A stretch of 64,000 nucleotides of DNA. It comes from DASUPK01 sp963728875. GTDB taxonomy: Bacteria > Actinomycetota > Thermoleophilia > Solirubrobacterales > 70-9. The translations under genes were made by a program, and so were the position numbers. Each line of letters starts with the position of its first letter. The stretch's first letter is position 1. Location: positions 124,001 through 188,000 of the forward strand of contig CAVSLJ010000001.1 in assembly GCA_963728875.1 (NCBI GenBank). The letters run 5' to 3'. Below the pieces are notes generated by a model that was not told the origin of the DNA, did not search any database, and was given only the letters and a program-made list of their open reading frames with translations. Below, piece by piece: positions 54,950-63,360 of this stretch.

Positions 54950-57900
54950 CTATTCCGTCGAGATGCTCGGATCCGCCTGAACCTTCTCCGGGATGATCAT
55001 CAGGAAGTTCTGCTGGGCATTCGAAGCGAGCCCCAGGACCCGATCTGCCTCGTCGGCCTGGTCGGTCGACCGCAGCTCATTTGCGTAGTGGCCGAGCAGG
55101 TCCTCGATGTCGAGCTGGCCCTCGGCGTCCAGCTCCTCCAGCATCACCTTGGCGCCCTCGCCGAGACGGCCGTGGATCTTGTCGCGGTCGAGGTTGAGCT
55201 CGTCGCTGATGCGAACGTAGACGCGGCCGCCGGTCATGCCGGCGCAGGCCCAGGGGCCGATGTCCCCGAGGACCACCGCGCGACCGGAGGTCATGTACTC
55301 GAACGCGAAGCCCTTGGCGTTGGCCCGGTCGACGATGCACCCACTGGAGTCGTCGACCGGCTCCTCGGGCTCGCCGGCGAGAACCACGTCCGCCCCGGAG
55401 AGCCGGATGCAGAAGCGCGAGTCGGCCGAGCCCTGGACGAAGAGGCGGCCGCGCTGGGCGCCGTAGGCGAAGGACTTGCCGACCGAGCCGTTGACGCGCC
55501 TACCGTCCGCGTTCTTGCCCTTTAGGATCGAGACCGTGCCGCCCAGCATCGTCTTGCCGACACCGTCCTGGGCGCCGCCCTCGACCCGGCAGGTGACGCC
55601 CCATTCGTTGAAGGCGCCGAAGCCCTGCCCGGCGACGCTGCCCCCGTTGAAGACCAGCTCGGCGAGCTCGTCGTTCTCGGTGCCCTCCGGGGCGCCGTCG
55701 TAGATCCGGGCGCGGGCGATCGCGCCCGAGAGCTCAGTACCCAGCACGCGGTCGTTGGCGTCGGTGCGCCGCGGGAACTCGACGCTCACGCAAGAGCCGT
55801 CGAAGACCCGCTCGGCGACCTGGGCGATCTCGTGGGATGCCTGCTTCGGCTCCATCCGGATCGGCTTCGCGCGGACCAGGCCGGCCTCGGCGCGAGCCTC
55901 CACCAGCGCCTCCTCCTCGACCGGGAGGTCGAGCGGCTCGAGGTCGAGGAACTCCTCGAGCGGTGTGATCAGCGGCGCCAGATCGATCCTGTCGTGATGG
56001 GAGATCTGCTCCAGCAGGTCGTAGCGACCGACGAGATCCTGGGCGCGGTCGTAGCCGAGCGAGCCGACGACGGCCTTGACCTCCTCGCCCATCGCCTGGA
56101 AGAAGCGCGCCGAGCTCTCGGCCGCCGAGCCGACGGCCTGAGGCGTGAACTTCTTCAGGCCGTGCTCCTGGGCCTGCTCGACGGTCTCGATCTGGGTGGC
56201 GATGCCGACGTGGCAGGTGTCGAGCTGGCAGCCGCGGCAGATCGTGCACCCGAGCGAGACCATCGCCAGGGTCCCGAAGGCGACCCGGTTCGCCCCCATG
56301 CAGTGGAGCTTCACGACGTCGGTGGCGTGCCGGTAGCCGCCGTCCGCCCAGATCTCGACGCGGTTGCGGATCCCGGCCTCCATCAGGGCGCGATGGACCG
56401 CCCGAGTTCCGATGTCCGACGGCAGGCCGACATGCCGGAGCGCGTGCTGGCGCGCCGCGCCCGTGCCGCCCTCGAAGCCGCTCAGGGTGATGATGTCGGC
56501 CCCGGCCTTTGCGATGCCGAGCCCGATCGTCCCGATGTTGGGGACCACCGGGACCTTCACCGACACCCGGAGGTCGGGGTTGACGGTCTTGAGCTCGTCG
56601 ATCAGCTCCGCGAGGTCCTCGATCGAGTAGAGGTCGTGGTTGTTGGAGGGCGAGATCAGGTCGGTGCCTGGGGTGGCATTACGCGCAGACGCGACCTTCT
56701 CGGAAACCTTCTTGCCGGGCAGGTGCCCGCCCTCGCCGGGCTTCGCGCCCTGGCCGATCTTGATCTCGGCGACGTAGGAGGAGTTGAGCATCTCGGCCGA
56801 GACACCGAAGCGGCCCGAGGCGACCTGCTGCCCGCGCCACTTGCGGTACTTGCCGTACATGTCCTGGATCTCCCCACCCTCCCCGTTGATGCAGAGGATG
56901 TTGATCGCCTTGGCCGCCTCCGCGTAGGCGCGGAAGGCCGGCTCGGACTGTGAGCCGAAGCTCATCGAGCTGATCACGACCGGGTAGTCGTGGTGGCCGA
57001 CGGAAGCGTCCACCTGCGAGGGGTCGACCGGCTCGCGGTCGGGCTCCTTCCGAAGGCCCATGATGTGCCGCATCGAGATCGGGCTCTGGGCCTCGAGCTC
57101 GCGCACCTTCTGCGAGTACTCGTCGAAGCTCGCCGAGCCGTTGGCAGCAGCGATCGCCGCCTTGTAGACCTTGGGGTAGAAGCGGAACGTCTTCGCCGGC
57201 TTGGCCTCCTCGTCGCCTGTGAGGATGTGGTGACGGGCATCGGTGTCGGCATCGAGCTGCGCGAAGCCGATACCGCCCTGATCGGTCGCGGCAAACGCCT
57301 CGGTGTGGAAGATCTCGGCGAGCTCCGGCTTGATCCCGATCGAGGAGAACTGGCGCGCGTAGCCGCGGACCTCGTGGATCCCGATCGTCGAGATCACCTT
57401 CTCGATCCCCTTGCGGAGCGCCGCGCAGAGGTTGTTGACGTCATTCTCGTAGTCGTCGACGCAGATCACCTCGACCATCACGTACGGGCAGACGCCGTTG
57501 GCCCCGAGGCCGAGGGCGATCATCACGTCGTGGACGTTGCGGATCGCGGCTGAGCGCAGGACGATCGAGCAGCGCCGCCGCAGGTTCACCTCGCCGTCAC
57601 CGACGCCGAACTGCTTCAGCGCCTGGTCGATCGCAGAGGTGGCGAGATGCGGGTCGATGTAGCGGCGCTCGCCGTCGTAGACGGTACGGTCGGTGAGCAC
57701 GAGGAGCTCGGCGCCCTCCGTGACGGCGCGGACGGCCTCCTGACGCAGGCGCTCGATCGCACCCTGGGTCGTCTCCGATTCGAGCAGCGCGATGTCGATC
57801 GCCTTGGCGCGATCGCCGAATGCGGCCCAGAGATCCTCCAGGACATAGGTGCCCTGCTCGTGCGCGATCCGGCGATACGAGCTGTGGGGCAGCGGCGCGA

Positions 57901-59617
57901 GGTCGTGATGGCCGCCGAGGATCACGGGGAAGTCGGTCTCAACCGTCTGGCTGTCCTCCGACGGATCGCCGAGCACCGGCCGCCGGCCGAAGACGGCGCG
58001 GGTCGAGAAGTGCTCGATCTCGCGCTCGCGGTCGATCGCCGGGTTGGTGACGACGGCGACGGTCTCCTTGAAGTAGTCGGCCAGGTTCTGCCGCTCGGGT
58101 GAGAGCGCGGCCAGCGGGCCGTCGTAGCCGAGCGAGCCGATCGGCTCGGCGCCGTTGTCGGCCATCTGCTGGACGAGCTTGACGTCGTCGCGCTGCCAGC
58201 CGAACCCGGCGAGCACCCGGTCCTCGACCTGGACGGGGTCCTCCGGGCCGGCATCCGTGTAGCCGGGGATCTCGGGCCCCTCCAGCGGGCCGCCAGTCTC
58301 GAGCGCGCGGTCATACGGCGCGACCTCGTCCACCCCGGTCCGCTGCAGCCAGCTCTTGCGGACGCGCTGGAGCATCTCGGCATGCGGGTGGATCGTTGAG
58401 CGCCGCTGATCCCGGTCGATCAGCACCAGGAACTTCTCGCCAGGCGCCATCGGCTTGGGCTCGGAGGTCATCTCCGCCAGCGGGACCACACCCGGCTCCG
58501 AGCTGAAGATGTAGTCGTGGTTCGTCTCGACCTGCCAGAGCGGGCGCAGCCCCATCGCATCCGCGGAGAAGACGCACTCGTCCATGTGGCGAGCGATCAG
58601 CGCGACCGGGCCCTGGGCGTAGGGCCCCATCGTCTGGCGCAGGTACATGTAGAAGGAGTGGAGCTCCTCGGGCAGCCCGGCGATCTCGTCGACGATCGGC
58701 GGCACGACCATCTCCATCGCCTCGGCGAGCGAAAGGCCGTGGCGGCGGACCAGCGTCTCGATCGTGCGGTTCAGGTCCTGTGAGTCCGAGTTCCCCTCGC
58801 CGATGGGCACGTCCAGCATGCGGGCCTCCTGGCGGAGCTGCTCGATCGTGTTGATCTCGCCGTTGTGGCCGAGGACGCCGAAGGGCTGGACCCGGGTGAA
58901 CGACGGCCAGGTGTTGGTCGAGTAGCGGTTGTGCCCGAAGGCTCCGATCGTCTCGAAGCGCTCGTCGGAGAGGTCGGGGTAATAGCCACCCAGCACCTTC
59001 GGGTTGCCCATCACCTTGTAGACGGCGGTCCTCCCGGAGAAGGACGCCACGTGGACGTCGAGCTTCTCCTCGAGGACGACCTTCAGGTTGAAGCAGGAGC
59101 GGTCCGCGTCGGCCGCCTCCGGGACCAGGCCGGCGAACTGCCAGAACTGCGGCTCCTCCTCACGGGCGGTCGGCCCGAGGGCGGCCGAGTCGACGGCGCC
59201 GACGCGCTCGGCGAGGATCCGGAAGCCGGCCTTGCCGAGCAACTCGCGGGCGCCATGGCGGACCTTCTCCAGGTCCTGGGAGCGCTCGACGAACACGTGG
59301 GCGACCGCGAAGGCGTCATCGAGCGCGAGCGAGGGGTTGTGCCCGCCCTGCCGGACCTCCTCCGCCCAGATCTTCGTCGGGATGTCGACGAGGAGGCCGC
59401 AACCGTCTCCCTCGCCGTCGACGTTGCCGGCGCGGTGGAGCATCTTCTGAAGCGACTCGAGCGCGAGCGTGACGGGCTCGTGGCTCGGCGTCGCGTCGCG
59501 TCGGACCGAGGCGTAGATCGCGCAGGCGTCCTTGTCCTCCACGCTCGGAGGAGAGACCAGTGGCCGGTAGGCGCGCTCGGGCGACAAGCGCTCACGCTGG
59601 GGGGACGAGTTCTTCAA
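54950..59617 (-). CDS. gltB: Glutamate synthase large (alpha) subunit
   Basis: The 1555-residue enzyme transfers the amide of glutamine to 2-oxoglutarate, giving two glutamates. Domains: class II glutaminase with nucleophile Cys32 (KDACAIYASVRRD), exposed after loss of a 31-residue propeptide; a central linker; the FMN synthase barrel (VVISSMSFGSQSEPAF, GEGGHLPGKKV, TPGTDLISPSNNHD) with the [3Fe-4S] cysteines in CTICRGCQLDTC near residue 1125; and the C-terminal GXGXG helix domain. The start is TTG 59617 with CGGAG upstream. No gltD lies next to it, so electrons may come from a distant GltD, perhaps the one at 7398-9062, or from ferredoxin. Confidence 0.94.
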   Translation of the reverse strand: MKNSSPQRERLSPERAYRPLVSPPSVEDKDACAIYASVRRDATPSHEPVTLALESLQKMLHRAGNVDGEGDGCGLLVDIPTKIWAEEVRQGGHNPSLALDDAFAVAHVFVERSQDLEKVRHGARELLGKAGFRILAERVGAVDSAALGPTAREEEPQFWQFAGLVPEAADADRSCFNLKVVLEEKLDVHVASFSGRTAVYKVMGNPKVLGGYYPDLSDERFETIGAFGHNRYSTNTWPSFTRVQPFGVLGHNGEINTIEQLRQEARMLDVPIGEGNSDSQDLNRTIETLVRRHGLSLAEAMEMVVPPIVDEIAGLPEELHSFYMYLRQTMGPYAQGPVALIARHMDECVFSADAMGLRPLWQVETNHDYIFSSEPGVVPLAEMTSEPKPMAPGEKFLVLIDRDQRRSTIHPHAEMLQRVRKSWLQRTGVDEVAPYDRALETGGPLEGPEIPGYTDAGPEDPVQVEDRVLAGFGWQRDDVKLVQQMADNGAEPIGSLGYDGPLAALSPERQNLADYFKETVAVVTNPAIDREREIEHFSTRAVFGRRPVLGDPSEDSQTVETDFPVILGGHHDLAPLPHSSYRRIAHEQGTYVLEDLWAAFGDRAKAIDIALLESETTQGAIERLRQEAVRAVTEGAELLVLTDRTVYDGERRYIDPHLATSAIDQALKQFGVGDGEVNLRRRCSIVLRSAAIRNVHDVMIALGLGANGVCPYVMVEVICVDDYENDVNNLCAALRKGIEKVISTIGIHEVRGYARQFSSIGIKPELAEIFHTEAFAATDQGGIGFAQLDADTDARHHILTGDEEAKPAKTFRFYPKVYKAAIAAANGSASFDEYSQKVRELEAQSPISMRHIMGLRKEPDREPVDPSQVDASVGHHDYPVVISSMSFGSQSEPAFRAYAEAAKAINILCINGEGGEIQDMYGKYRKWRGQQVASGRFGVSAEMLNSSYVAEIKIGQGAKPGEGGHLPGKKVSEKVASARNATPGTDLISPSNNHDLYSIEDLAELIDELKTVNPDLRVSVKVPVVPNIGTIGLGIAKAGADIITLSGFEGGTGAARQHALRHVGLPSDIGTRAVHRALMEAGIRNRVEIWADGGYRHATDVVKLHCMGANRVAFGTLAMVSLGCTICRGCQLDTCHVGIATQIETVEQAQEHGLKKFTPQAVGSAAESSARFFQAMGEEVKAVVGSLGYDRAQDLVGRYDLLEQISHHDRIDLAPLITPLEEFLDLEPLDLPVEEEALVEARAEAGLVRAKPIRMEPKQASHEIAQVAERVFDGSCVSVEFPRRTDANDRVLGTELSGAIARARIYDGAPEGTENDELAELVFNGGSVAGQGFGAFNEWGVTCRVEGGAQDGVGKTMLGGTVSILKGKNADGRRVNGSVGKSFAYGAQRGRLFVQGSADSRFCIRLSGADVVLAGEPEEPVDDSSGCIVDRANAKGFAFEYMTSGRAVVLGDIGPWACAGMTGGRVYVRISDELNLDRDKIHGRLGEGAKVMLEELDAEGQLDIEDLLGHYANELRSTDQADEADRVLGLASNAQQNFLMIIPEKVQADPSISTE

Positions 59618-59812
59618 TTCGACTCCGGTTCCGCGCCTTCTTCGAGCGGGCGCGCGACGGGGTTGGACCGACGGGAGCGGGGATTATAGGCGGGGCGCTA
59701 CCCGGCACCGCGCCGGTTGGAACCGATGTCCTCTCCGCTTTGTCCGCAATTTGCGAATGCAGCCCGCCGCCCCTTCCGGCCTGCTGCAGCGCTACTTTCA
59801 GCCTGGTGAGCG

Positions 59813-59855
59813 GTTCTACCTAGCGTTAAGCAAACGCTCACAAAGCTGGTAGAAC
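59813..59855. promoter_or_regulatory. Nested inverted repeats upstream of a small gene and gltB
   Basis: GTTCTACC at 59813-59820 pairs with GGTAGAAC at 59848-59855, enclosing AGCGTT-N5-AACGCT (59822-59838). It lies in the 290-base gap between the divergent gltB and small gene, in its least GC-rich part. Operator or RNA structure are possible; I see no other feature in the gap. Confidence 0.45.
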
Positions 59856-59907
59856 TAAGGCGAACGGGGAAGAAGTCCTGGGGAATGGCAGGGATCAACG
59901 GAGAAGG

Positions 59908-60105
59908 ATGAAGACGCAGAACAACGCAGATATGGGAACGAAGGGCGACGGGGAAGCCTCAAGCCCCGGCTCGGAGACCGAGCGGTTCCGGGCGATCGTG
60001 GATGTGACGCACAACGAGGCGGTGACCGGCGAATCGGGTGTTCCCGCCAAGCAGCGTGACCACGAGCTGCGCCGGCAGATGCGCTCCCTCGAAGAATTCT
60101 CGTAG
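59908..60105 (+). CDS. Small hypothetical protein
   Basis: The 65-residue, charged, probably disordered protein contains SSPGSETERFRAIVDVTHNEAV and a basic end (KQRDHELRRQMRSLEEFS). GGAG sits close before the ATG at 59908. No signal peptide, cysteine or membrane helix; no family recognised. It may be cotranscribed with the following secreted protein. Confidence 0.5.
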   Translation: MKTQNNADMGTKGDGEASSPGSETERFRAIVDVTHNEAVTGESGVPAKQRDHELRRQMRSLEEFS

Positions 60106-60180
60106 GCCACAGGAGGGATCGCGGCGACCGGAGGGCGGCCCATCGCGCTGGGTCTGATCGCTGTCGCGATCCCGTCGATC

Positions 60181-60702
60181 GTGCTGGCGATCGCAGCCGT
60201 GCCCGCCGGCGCCGCCACGACTCGCGCCGAGTACGTGGCCCAGGTCGATCAGATCTGCAGCCAGTCTCCGCGAAGCTCTGGACGTCTGGGTCCCAAGATC
60301 AAGAGCCTGTTCAGCCCCAACGCCTCGTCCCCGCTGCCGCTGCCGGGCGCCGCGGAGCAAACGAAGAAGCAGATCCATCGATCTCTGAATCGATTCATCA
60401 ACCGGCTCACGCGACTGCTCGCGGGTTTCAATCGAGCGTTCGGCTCGACCGCTGAGCAGCTTGCCCTCATTCCACCCGCGCCCGGCGACGAAGCCGCGGT
60501 CGCGCAGTGGATAGCCGGTCTGCGGCAATACGCGCTGTACACGGCGGAGGATCTGCGTGCGCTGCGCCATCACAAGCCTCGCGCGGCATTGGCCCTGCAG
60601 GCGCTGGCCATCGACGCCCTGAACTCCGGCGGCGCGGCGGTGCAGGGCTTTGGCATCGGCGTCTGCACCACCTCTCTGCCTCCGCTGCCCAAACCGGCCT
60701 AG
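60181..60702 (+). CDS. Secreted protein, N-terminus uncertain
   Basis: The mature part (TTRAEYVAQVDQICSQSPRS, then a helical region and a C-terminal GVCTTSLPPLP, two cysteines likely paired) is a helical secreted domain frequent in this group. GTG 60181 is the only canonical start but leaves too short a signal. The open frame continues upstream to 60106 and encodes a full hydrophobic signal, IALGLIAVAIPSIVLAIAA, preceded by GGAGGG six bases before an ATC codon at 60142. Either a non-standard start or a sequence error is present. Function unknown. Confidence 0.62.
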   Translation: MLAIAAVPAGAATTRAEYVAQVDQICSQSPRSSGRLGPKIKSLFSPNASSPLPLPGAAEQTKKQIHRSLNRFINRLTRLLAGFNRAFGSTAEQLALIPPAPGDEAAVAQWIAGLRQYALYTAEDLRALRHHKPRAALALQALAIDALNSGGAAVQGFGIGVCTTSLPPLPKPA

Positions 60703-60745
60703 GCTCCCGGTTCCGACGGCGGCCGCGGATAGGCTCCCGCGCCCG

Positions 60746-61231
60746 ATGCTCCTCGGTGTAGTCGGCAGCGACGCGTACAAGTGGCTCCTCGCGTTCCACA
60801 TCCTCTTCGCGGTGGTGTGGGTCGGGAGCGACGTCGCGATTCAGATCTTCGTCATCCGCTCCAAGCGAGCGGGAGGCGACCGGCTTGTCTACCTCGCCGG
60901 CGAGATCGAGTGGTATGGGACCCGCATCCTGGTGCCCGCCGCGCTGCTCCTCGTGGTCCTCGGCTTCGTCCTGCTGCACGAGTCCAGCGGCGCCTACGAC
61001 CTCGGCCAGGGATGGGTCACGTTCGGGTTCGTGGTCTGGCTGCTCTCCTTCATCGCCGGGGCCGGTTACCTCGGCCCAGAGTCAGGTCGGCTCGGGAAGC
61101 TGGTCGAAGAGCGCGGGCCCGATGACGCCGAGTATCAGCGCCGGCTCAACCGGATCTTCTTCGTCTCGCGAATCGAGCTGGTCCTGCTCATCCTGGCGGT
61201 GCTCGATATGACGATCAAGCCCGGCCTGTAG
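60746..61231 (+). CDS. DUF2269-like integral membrane protein
   Basis: A 161-residue protein with four predicted membrane helices: KWLLAFHILFAVVWVGSDVA, ILVPAALLLVVLGFVLLHES, VTFGFVVWLLSFIAGAGYLG and a final ELVLLILAVLDMTIKPGL. The first helix with conserved His and the WVG motif fits the DUF2269 family. Role unknown. ATG 60746. Its 3' end overlaps the convergent gene by 17 bases. Confidence 0.78.
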   Translation: MLLGVVGSDAYKWLLAFHILFAVVWVGSDVAIQIFVIRSKRAGGDRLVYLAGEIEWYGTRILVPAALLLVVLGFVLLHESSGAYDLGQGWVTFGFVVWLLSFIAGAGYLGPESGRLGKLVEERGPDDAEYQRRLNRIFFVSRIELVLLILAVLDMTIKPGL

Positions 61232-61709
61232 CGCCGCCGAGCGCCTCGCGGGCGGCCCTCACCCGGAGGTCCTCGACGCGGTCGCGCTGGTCCTCGGCCC
61301 GGGCCGCGAGCTGCTCGAAGTCCACCTCGGCGATCCGCGAGCCGTTCTCCAGGGCCCCCATCGAGCGCCAGAGCTCGAGCTTGCCGGTGATCCCGACCGT
61401 GAGGCCCTCGAGCTCGATCACCCGGCTGAGCGGCGAGTAGCCGACCAGCCTGCCGTTTGGCTTGAGCCGCATGCCGAGCTCGGCCATGCGCGCGATCGCG
61501 AGCCGCACCTGTTTGCGGCGGACGCCGACCCGGTCCATCACCTCCACGAGTGCGGCCTGGTCCTCCTCGATCTCGCGGGCGATCTCCCCGATGGGGCGGC
61601 CGTAGTCGTTGTCCTGGTTCTGGCGCTCGAAGCGCCGCGCCAGCGATTTGCCGACGACCGAACCGGCCAGGTGATCGTTCAGGTAGATGCCGAGCATCTT
61701 CCGGTCCAT
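61215..61709 (-). CDS. Conserved hypothetical protein
   Basis: The 164-residue soluble, mostly helical protein begins MLGIYLNDHLAGSVVGKSLA after a short leader and has EIEEDQAALVEVMDRVGVRR, KLELWRSMGALENGSRI and a final coiled basic/acidic helix. I recall similar proteins as common uncharacterised actinobacterial genes, but cannot name a family. ATG 61709. It diverges from the Fur-family gene across the nickel-box-like palindrome. Confidence 0.7.
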   Translation of the reverse strand: MDRKMLGIYLNDHLAGSVVGKSLARRFERQNQDNDYGRPIGEIAREIEEDQAALVEVMDRVGVRRKQVRLAIARMAELGMRLKPNGRLVGYSPLSRVIELEGLTVGITGKLELWRSMGALENGSRIAEVDFEQLAARAEDQRDRVEDLRVRAAREALGGATGRA

Positions 61710-61765
61710 GGGGACGGAATGCCCGGCGCGCCACCGCCCAAACGCCCCACTGACCTAGGCACTTG

Positions 61766-61788
61766 CTATTGCGAGGCCTTCGCAATAG
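61766..61788. promoter_or_regulatory. Nur-box-like operator CTATTGCGA-N5-TCGCAATAG
   Basis: A perfect nine-base inverted repeat with spacer GGCCT lies 13 bases before the Fur-family start. Its core TTGC(GA)-N5-(TC)GCAA matches the pattern known for Streptomyces Nur, the nickel-responsive Fur member (TTGC...GCAA with five-base spacer). Autoregulation and control of the nickel transporter gene that follows are inferred. Confidence 0.65.
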
Positions 61789-61800
61789 GGTCCGGTTCGC

Positions 61801-62259
61801 GTGACGCTCGCTCACTCAGTCCCACCGATCGAGGCTCGCGACCTGGACGCGGCGATGGCGGCGGTCCGCGACGGGGGACTCCGGGTCACCGCCGCGCGAC
61901 GCCTGCTGATCGAGGCGCTCTGGGAGGCGGATGAACCGCTCTCGGCGGAGGAGCTGCTCGGGAGGCTCGGCGGCCGATCAGACCTGGGGTCGGTCTACCG
62001 CAACCTGGAGGCGCTCGAGCGGCTCGGCCTGATCCGCCACGTTCACCTCGGCCACGGCCCCGGCCTCTACGCGCGCGCCTCCCTCGGCCCGCGTGAGTAC
62101 CTGCTCTGCGACTCCTGCGGCGCCCACATCGCCGTCGATCCCTCCGAGCTCGACGATGTGCGCAGCCTGATCCGGCGGCGTTTCTCCTACGAGGCGCGGT
62201 TCAACCACTTCCCCGTCGCCGGCCTCTGTCCGAAGTGCGCGAAGGAGCGAGCGCGGTGA
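61801..62259 (+). CDS. nur: Fur-family metalloregulator, probably nickel-responsive (Nur-like)
   Basis: The 152-residue regulator has the Fur winged helix (GGLRVTAARRLLIEALWEA, then SDLGSVYRNLEALERLGLI) and the structural zinc cysteines CDSCG and CPKC. The usual HHxH metal cluster just before the first CxxC is missing (ASLGPREYLLC), while histidines cluster slightly earlier in RHVHLGHGPGLY, so the sensing site is atypical. Nickel is inferred from the Nur-box-like palindrome upstream, the NiCoT transporter gene that overlaps it (GTGA), and hypF nearby. A zinc regulator remains possible. The start is GTG 61801. Confidence 0.82.
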   Translation: MTLAHSVPPIEARDLDAAMAAVRDGGLRVTAARRLLIEALWEADEPLSAEELLGRLGGRSDLGSVYRNLEALERLGLIRHVHLGHGPGLYARASLGPREYLLCDSCGAHIAVDPSELDDVRSLIRRRFSYEARFNHFPVAGLCPKCAKERAR

Positions 62260-62993
62260 TCGACCTCCATCCTCTCTTCGTCCCGCTCGAATCCGCGGAC
62301 CACTGGCTCACCGGGCTCTTCTCCGGGGCGCCCCTGCTCGTCGCGCTCGGGATCGCGCTCCTGCTGGGCCTGCGCCATGCATCCGATCCGGACCATCTCG
62401 TGGCCGTCACCTCGCTCGTCGCCTCCCAGGACGGGGACACGCGGGTCGCCGCCCGGCTCGGCGCCTGGTGGGGGCTGGGCCACGCGACGACCCTGCTGCT
62501 GGTCGGCATCCCCCTGATCGCGTTCAAGTCGGAGATGCCCTCCTGGCTCGAGTCCGGAGCCGAGAAGGCGATCGGGGCCGTGATCCTGCTGCTCGCGGCG
62601 CGGGTGCTGTGGAAATGGCTCCGCGGCGACTACCGGGCGGGTCGTCACCAGCACGAGGATTCCGCGCACCGCCACCTGCAGCACGGGCACGATCATCGGC
62701 ACGCGACCGCGCGCACGCCGGCCCAGGCCTTCGGCATCGGCCTGCTGCACGGCCTCGCCGGCAGCGGTGCGGTCGCCGTCCTCCTGCTCACGGGGCTCCC
62801 CGGCAGGCTGGAGGCGGCGGCGGCGCTCGCGGTCTTCGCGCCGGCCACCCTCGTCTCGATGGCTGCGTTCACCGCAGCCTTCGCCTGGGTCCTGACGCGG
62901 CCTGCGATCGAGCCCGTCTACCGCGGGATCCTCATCCCCCTGGTGGGGACGTTCGGATTGATTTTCGGCCTCTGGTACGCCGGAGTAACCTGA
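62256..62993 (+). CDS. Nickel/cobalt transporter-like membrane protein
   Basis: The 245-residue, six-helix protein carries the metal-binding H-x4-D-H motif of nickel/cobalt permeases in LLLGLRHASDPDHLVAVTSL (His41, Asp46, His47), a histidine-rich loop (RHQHEDSAHRHLQHGHDHRH, about 130-149) and a second GIGLLHGLAGSGAVAVLLL segment. The order of motifs fits the NicO/HupE-UreJ-like or NiCoT superfamily. It probably imports Ni2+ for the [NiFe]-hydrogenase. GTG 62256 overlaps the regulator's stop, so both are under the same operator. Confidence 0.85.
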   Translation: MIDLHPLFVPLESADHWLTGLFSGAPLLVALGIALLLGLRHASDPDHLVAVTSLVASQDGDTRVAARLGAWWGLGHATTLLLVGIPLIAFKSEMPSWLESGAEKAIGAVILLLAARVLWKWLRGDYRAGRHQHEDSAHRHLQHGHDHRHATARTPAQAFGIGLLHGLAGSGAVAVLLLTGLPGRLEAAAALAVFAPATLVSMAAFTAAFAWVLTRPAIEPVYRGILIPLVGTFGLIFGLWYAGVT

Positions 62994-62997
62994 TCGT

Positions 62998-63345
62998 GTG
63001 CCGTCTCGGCTGATCTTCAGGTGCGAGTACTGCGGTGAGCGAGCCGAGGGCATGACCGAGCGGGGGCTGGAGGCGACGCTCCAGGAGCTGCTCTTCGGCG
63101 AGTACCTCGACGTCCAGCCGGGCAACTGGCTCTCCTGGAGCGGCAACGGGATCTACGGACGGGCGCGGTACGCGTGCGGCGAGCATCGCGGCGAGCTCAA
63201 GGCGGAGCTGCGCGAGGCCTACGGAACCCTCGGCTGGCATCCGTGGGCCATGGGCCCCCACCCTCCCTCGTATCGCCGTGGCCGCGTCGCGGCTCGGCAG
63301 CGTCTCGCCCCCGGCTGGTCCTCTCGCTGGAGCCCGCTCGCCTGA
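62998..63345 (+). CDS. Small zinc-ribbon-like hypothetical protein
   Basis: The 115-residue protein has a CEYC pair near residue 9 and a later cysteine-histidine (ACGEHRGELK), compatible with one zinc site, then an aromatic-rich part (GTLGWHPWAMGPHPPS). Start is GTG 62998 (or 62996), five bases after the transporter gene, with which it may be cotranscribed. No family is recognised, and a role in nickel handling is only suggested by position. Confidence 0.6.
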   Translation: MPSRLIFRCEYCGERAEGMTERGLEATLQELLFGEYLDVQPGNWLSWSGNGIYGRARYACGEHRGELKAELREAYGTLGWHPWAMGPHPPSYRRGRVAARQRLAPGWSSRWSPLA

Positions 63346-63360
63346 GCTCCCGCTCGGCGG

